6,891 nt of DNA from Gammaproteobacteria bacterium (GTDB lineage: Bacteria > Pseudomonadota > Gammaproteobacteria > Pseudomonadales > Azotimanducaceae), in assembly GCA_002719135.1 (NCBI GenBank), contig PBGU01000037.1:49141-56031 (forward strand). Reading direction: 5' to 3'. Positions 6,325 through 6,891 of the stretch are shown here, in pieces (the stretch's first letter is position 1; each line of letters opens with the position of its first letter). Below the pieces are notes generated by a model, which worked only from the letters and a program-made list of their open reading frames with translations, made no database searches and was not told where the DNA came from. A program made the position numbers and the translations under genes.

Positions 6325-6891
6325 TGCAGCGACCCTCTTGGCCCAAAGAGAACTGTTCCCAGTCTCAATAAGGTTGCGCCCTCTGCCACCGCGATAGCGA
6401 AATCGTTGGACATACCCATTGAAAGAGTGTCCCAATTATCATCGCCAATATCGCGATACTTTCGGAATAGTTCCGCTGCTTGGCGAAATCCTTCTTGGAT
6501 GAAAGAGCTATCAGAGTTTGGTTTTGGAATGATCATAAAACCACGGACGCGTAGGTGCGTTAGTTGCTTGGTATGTTGTAGTAGCTCTTCCAGGTCTCGT
6601 GCTGACACCCCTGATTTTTGAACCTCCTCATCGAGGTTAAGTTGTAAACAGACGTTTAATGGATTGTTGGGCTGAAACTCGGCCCTGGCGGCGTTAAGTC
6701 GGGACGCGATGTTCGGCCTATCAATACTGTGGACCCACTGGAAGTATCGAGCTAGGTCCTTGGTCTTATTGGATTGAATTCCTCCGATGAAATGCCAGGT
6801 AAGCGGCAGATCCCGTAATTCATGTATTTTTCGGACCGCTTCTTGAACATAGTTTTCACCAAAGTTTTCGATGCCCGAATCGTATGCGAGG
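6321..6891 (-). CDS. yggS: YggS / PLPBP family pyridoxal-phosphate homeostasis protein, 5' end outside window
   Basis: A single-domain PLP-binding protein with the alanine-racemase N-terminal barrel fold. It has no known catalytic activity and buffers vitamin B6 and amino-acid pools. The window holds the last 189 residues; compared with E. coli YggS (234) about 44 are missing, including the PLP-binding lysine. Present are FGENYVQEA (near the visible N terminus), WHFIGGIQSNKTK, WVHSIDR, PLNVCLQLNLDEE, KSGV, LRVRGFMIIP, the phosphate-binding LSMGMSNDF and LRLGTVLFGPR near the end. WHFIGGIQ has glycine where many relatives have proline, histidine or arginine. The frame is open to the window edge; GTG at 6608 is internal and not the start. 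The stop overlaps proC by 4 bases, the yggS-proC pair being widespread in bacteria. Confidence 0.96.
   Translation of the reverse strand, partial: LAYDSGIENFGENYVQEAVRKIHELRDLPLTWHFIGGIQSNKTKDLARYFQWVHSIDRPNIASRLNAARAEFQPNNPLNVCLQLNLDEEVQKSGVSARDLEELLQHTKQLTHLRVRGFMIIPKPNSDSSFIQEGFRQAAELFRKYRDIGDDNWDTLSMGMSNDFAIAVAEGATLLRLGTVLFGPRGSLQ
6333..6338 (-). promoter_or_regulatory. Shine-Dalgarno sequence that fixes the proC start
   Basis: On the minus strand this reads AGAGGG with 8 bases to the ATG at 6324. It lies inside the last codons of yggS and decides in favour of the short proC form over the in-frame start at 6435. Confidence 0.65.

Noticed and set aside
6325..6435. In-frame upstream extension of proC to an ATG at 6435
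   Set aside because: The extra 37 residues read through yggS in another frame. The ATG at 6324 has a good Shine-Dalgarno sequence, an ATGA overlap and the expected N terminus at the Rossmann motif.

Overview
The window holds ten protein-coding genes on both strands and no RNA genes, mobile elements, CRISPR arrays or long repeats. Two genes run off the ends: rpoH at the left and yggS at the right. The gene set and protein sequences point to a gammaproteobacterium. The arrangement metX-metW, yggT-proC-yggS, rdgB-hemW and trmB near rpoH resembles the chromosome of Pseudomonas and its relatives rather than that of enterics. MetX and MetW also match the Pseudomonas-type proteins closely in the motifs I remember. 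Base composition looks intermediate, and two genes appear to start at TTG, so an uncultured or marine relative is possible. Genus cannot be set from this window.

Left block, plus strand (1-1259): the C-terminal part of sigma-32 (rpoH), a small membrane protein of the DUF423/YgdD type, and the tRNA m7G46 methyltransferase trmB. They are packed with a 9-base gap and a 4-base overlap, so they could share a transcript. Right block, minus strand (1297-6891), read from right to left: yggS (partial), proC, yggT, an 84-base spacer with a hairpin, metX, metW, a 130-base spacer with a plausible promoter, rdgB and hemW. The two blocks converge, leaving 37 bases between the trmB and hemW stop codons.

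The genes are housekeeping. yggS (PLP homeostasis) and proC (last step of proline synthesis) overlap by 4 bases, and proC overlaps yggT. metX acylates homoserine to commit it to methionine, and metW, overlapping by 4 bases, encodes its methyltransferase-like partner. rdgB removes non-canonical purine triphosphates, and hemW, sharing one base with it, is a radical-SAM-family heme chaperone.

I found no previously undescribed system here. The points worth checking are the rpoH-DUF423-trmB arrangement, the hairpin ahead of metX, the rdgB promoter, the TTG start of trmB and the acyl-CoA specificity of MetX. No gene-free stretch exceeds 300 bases.
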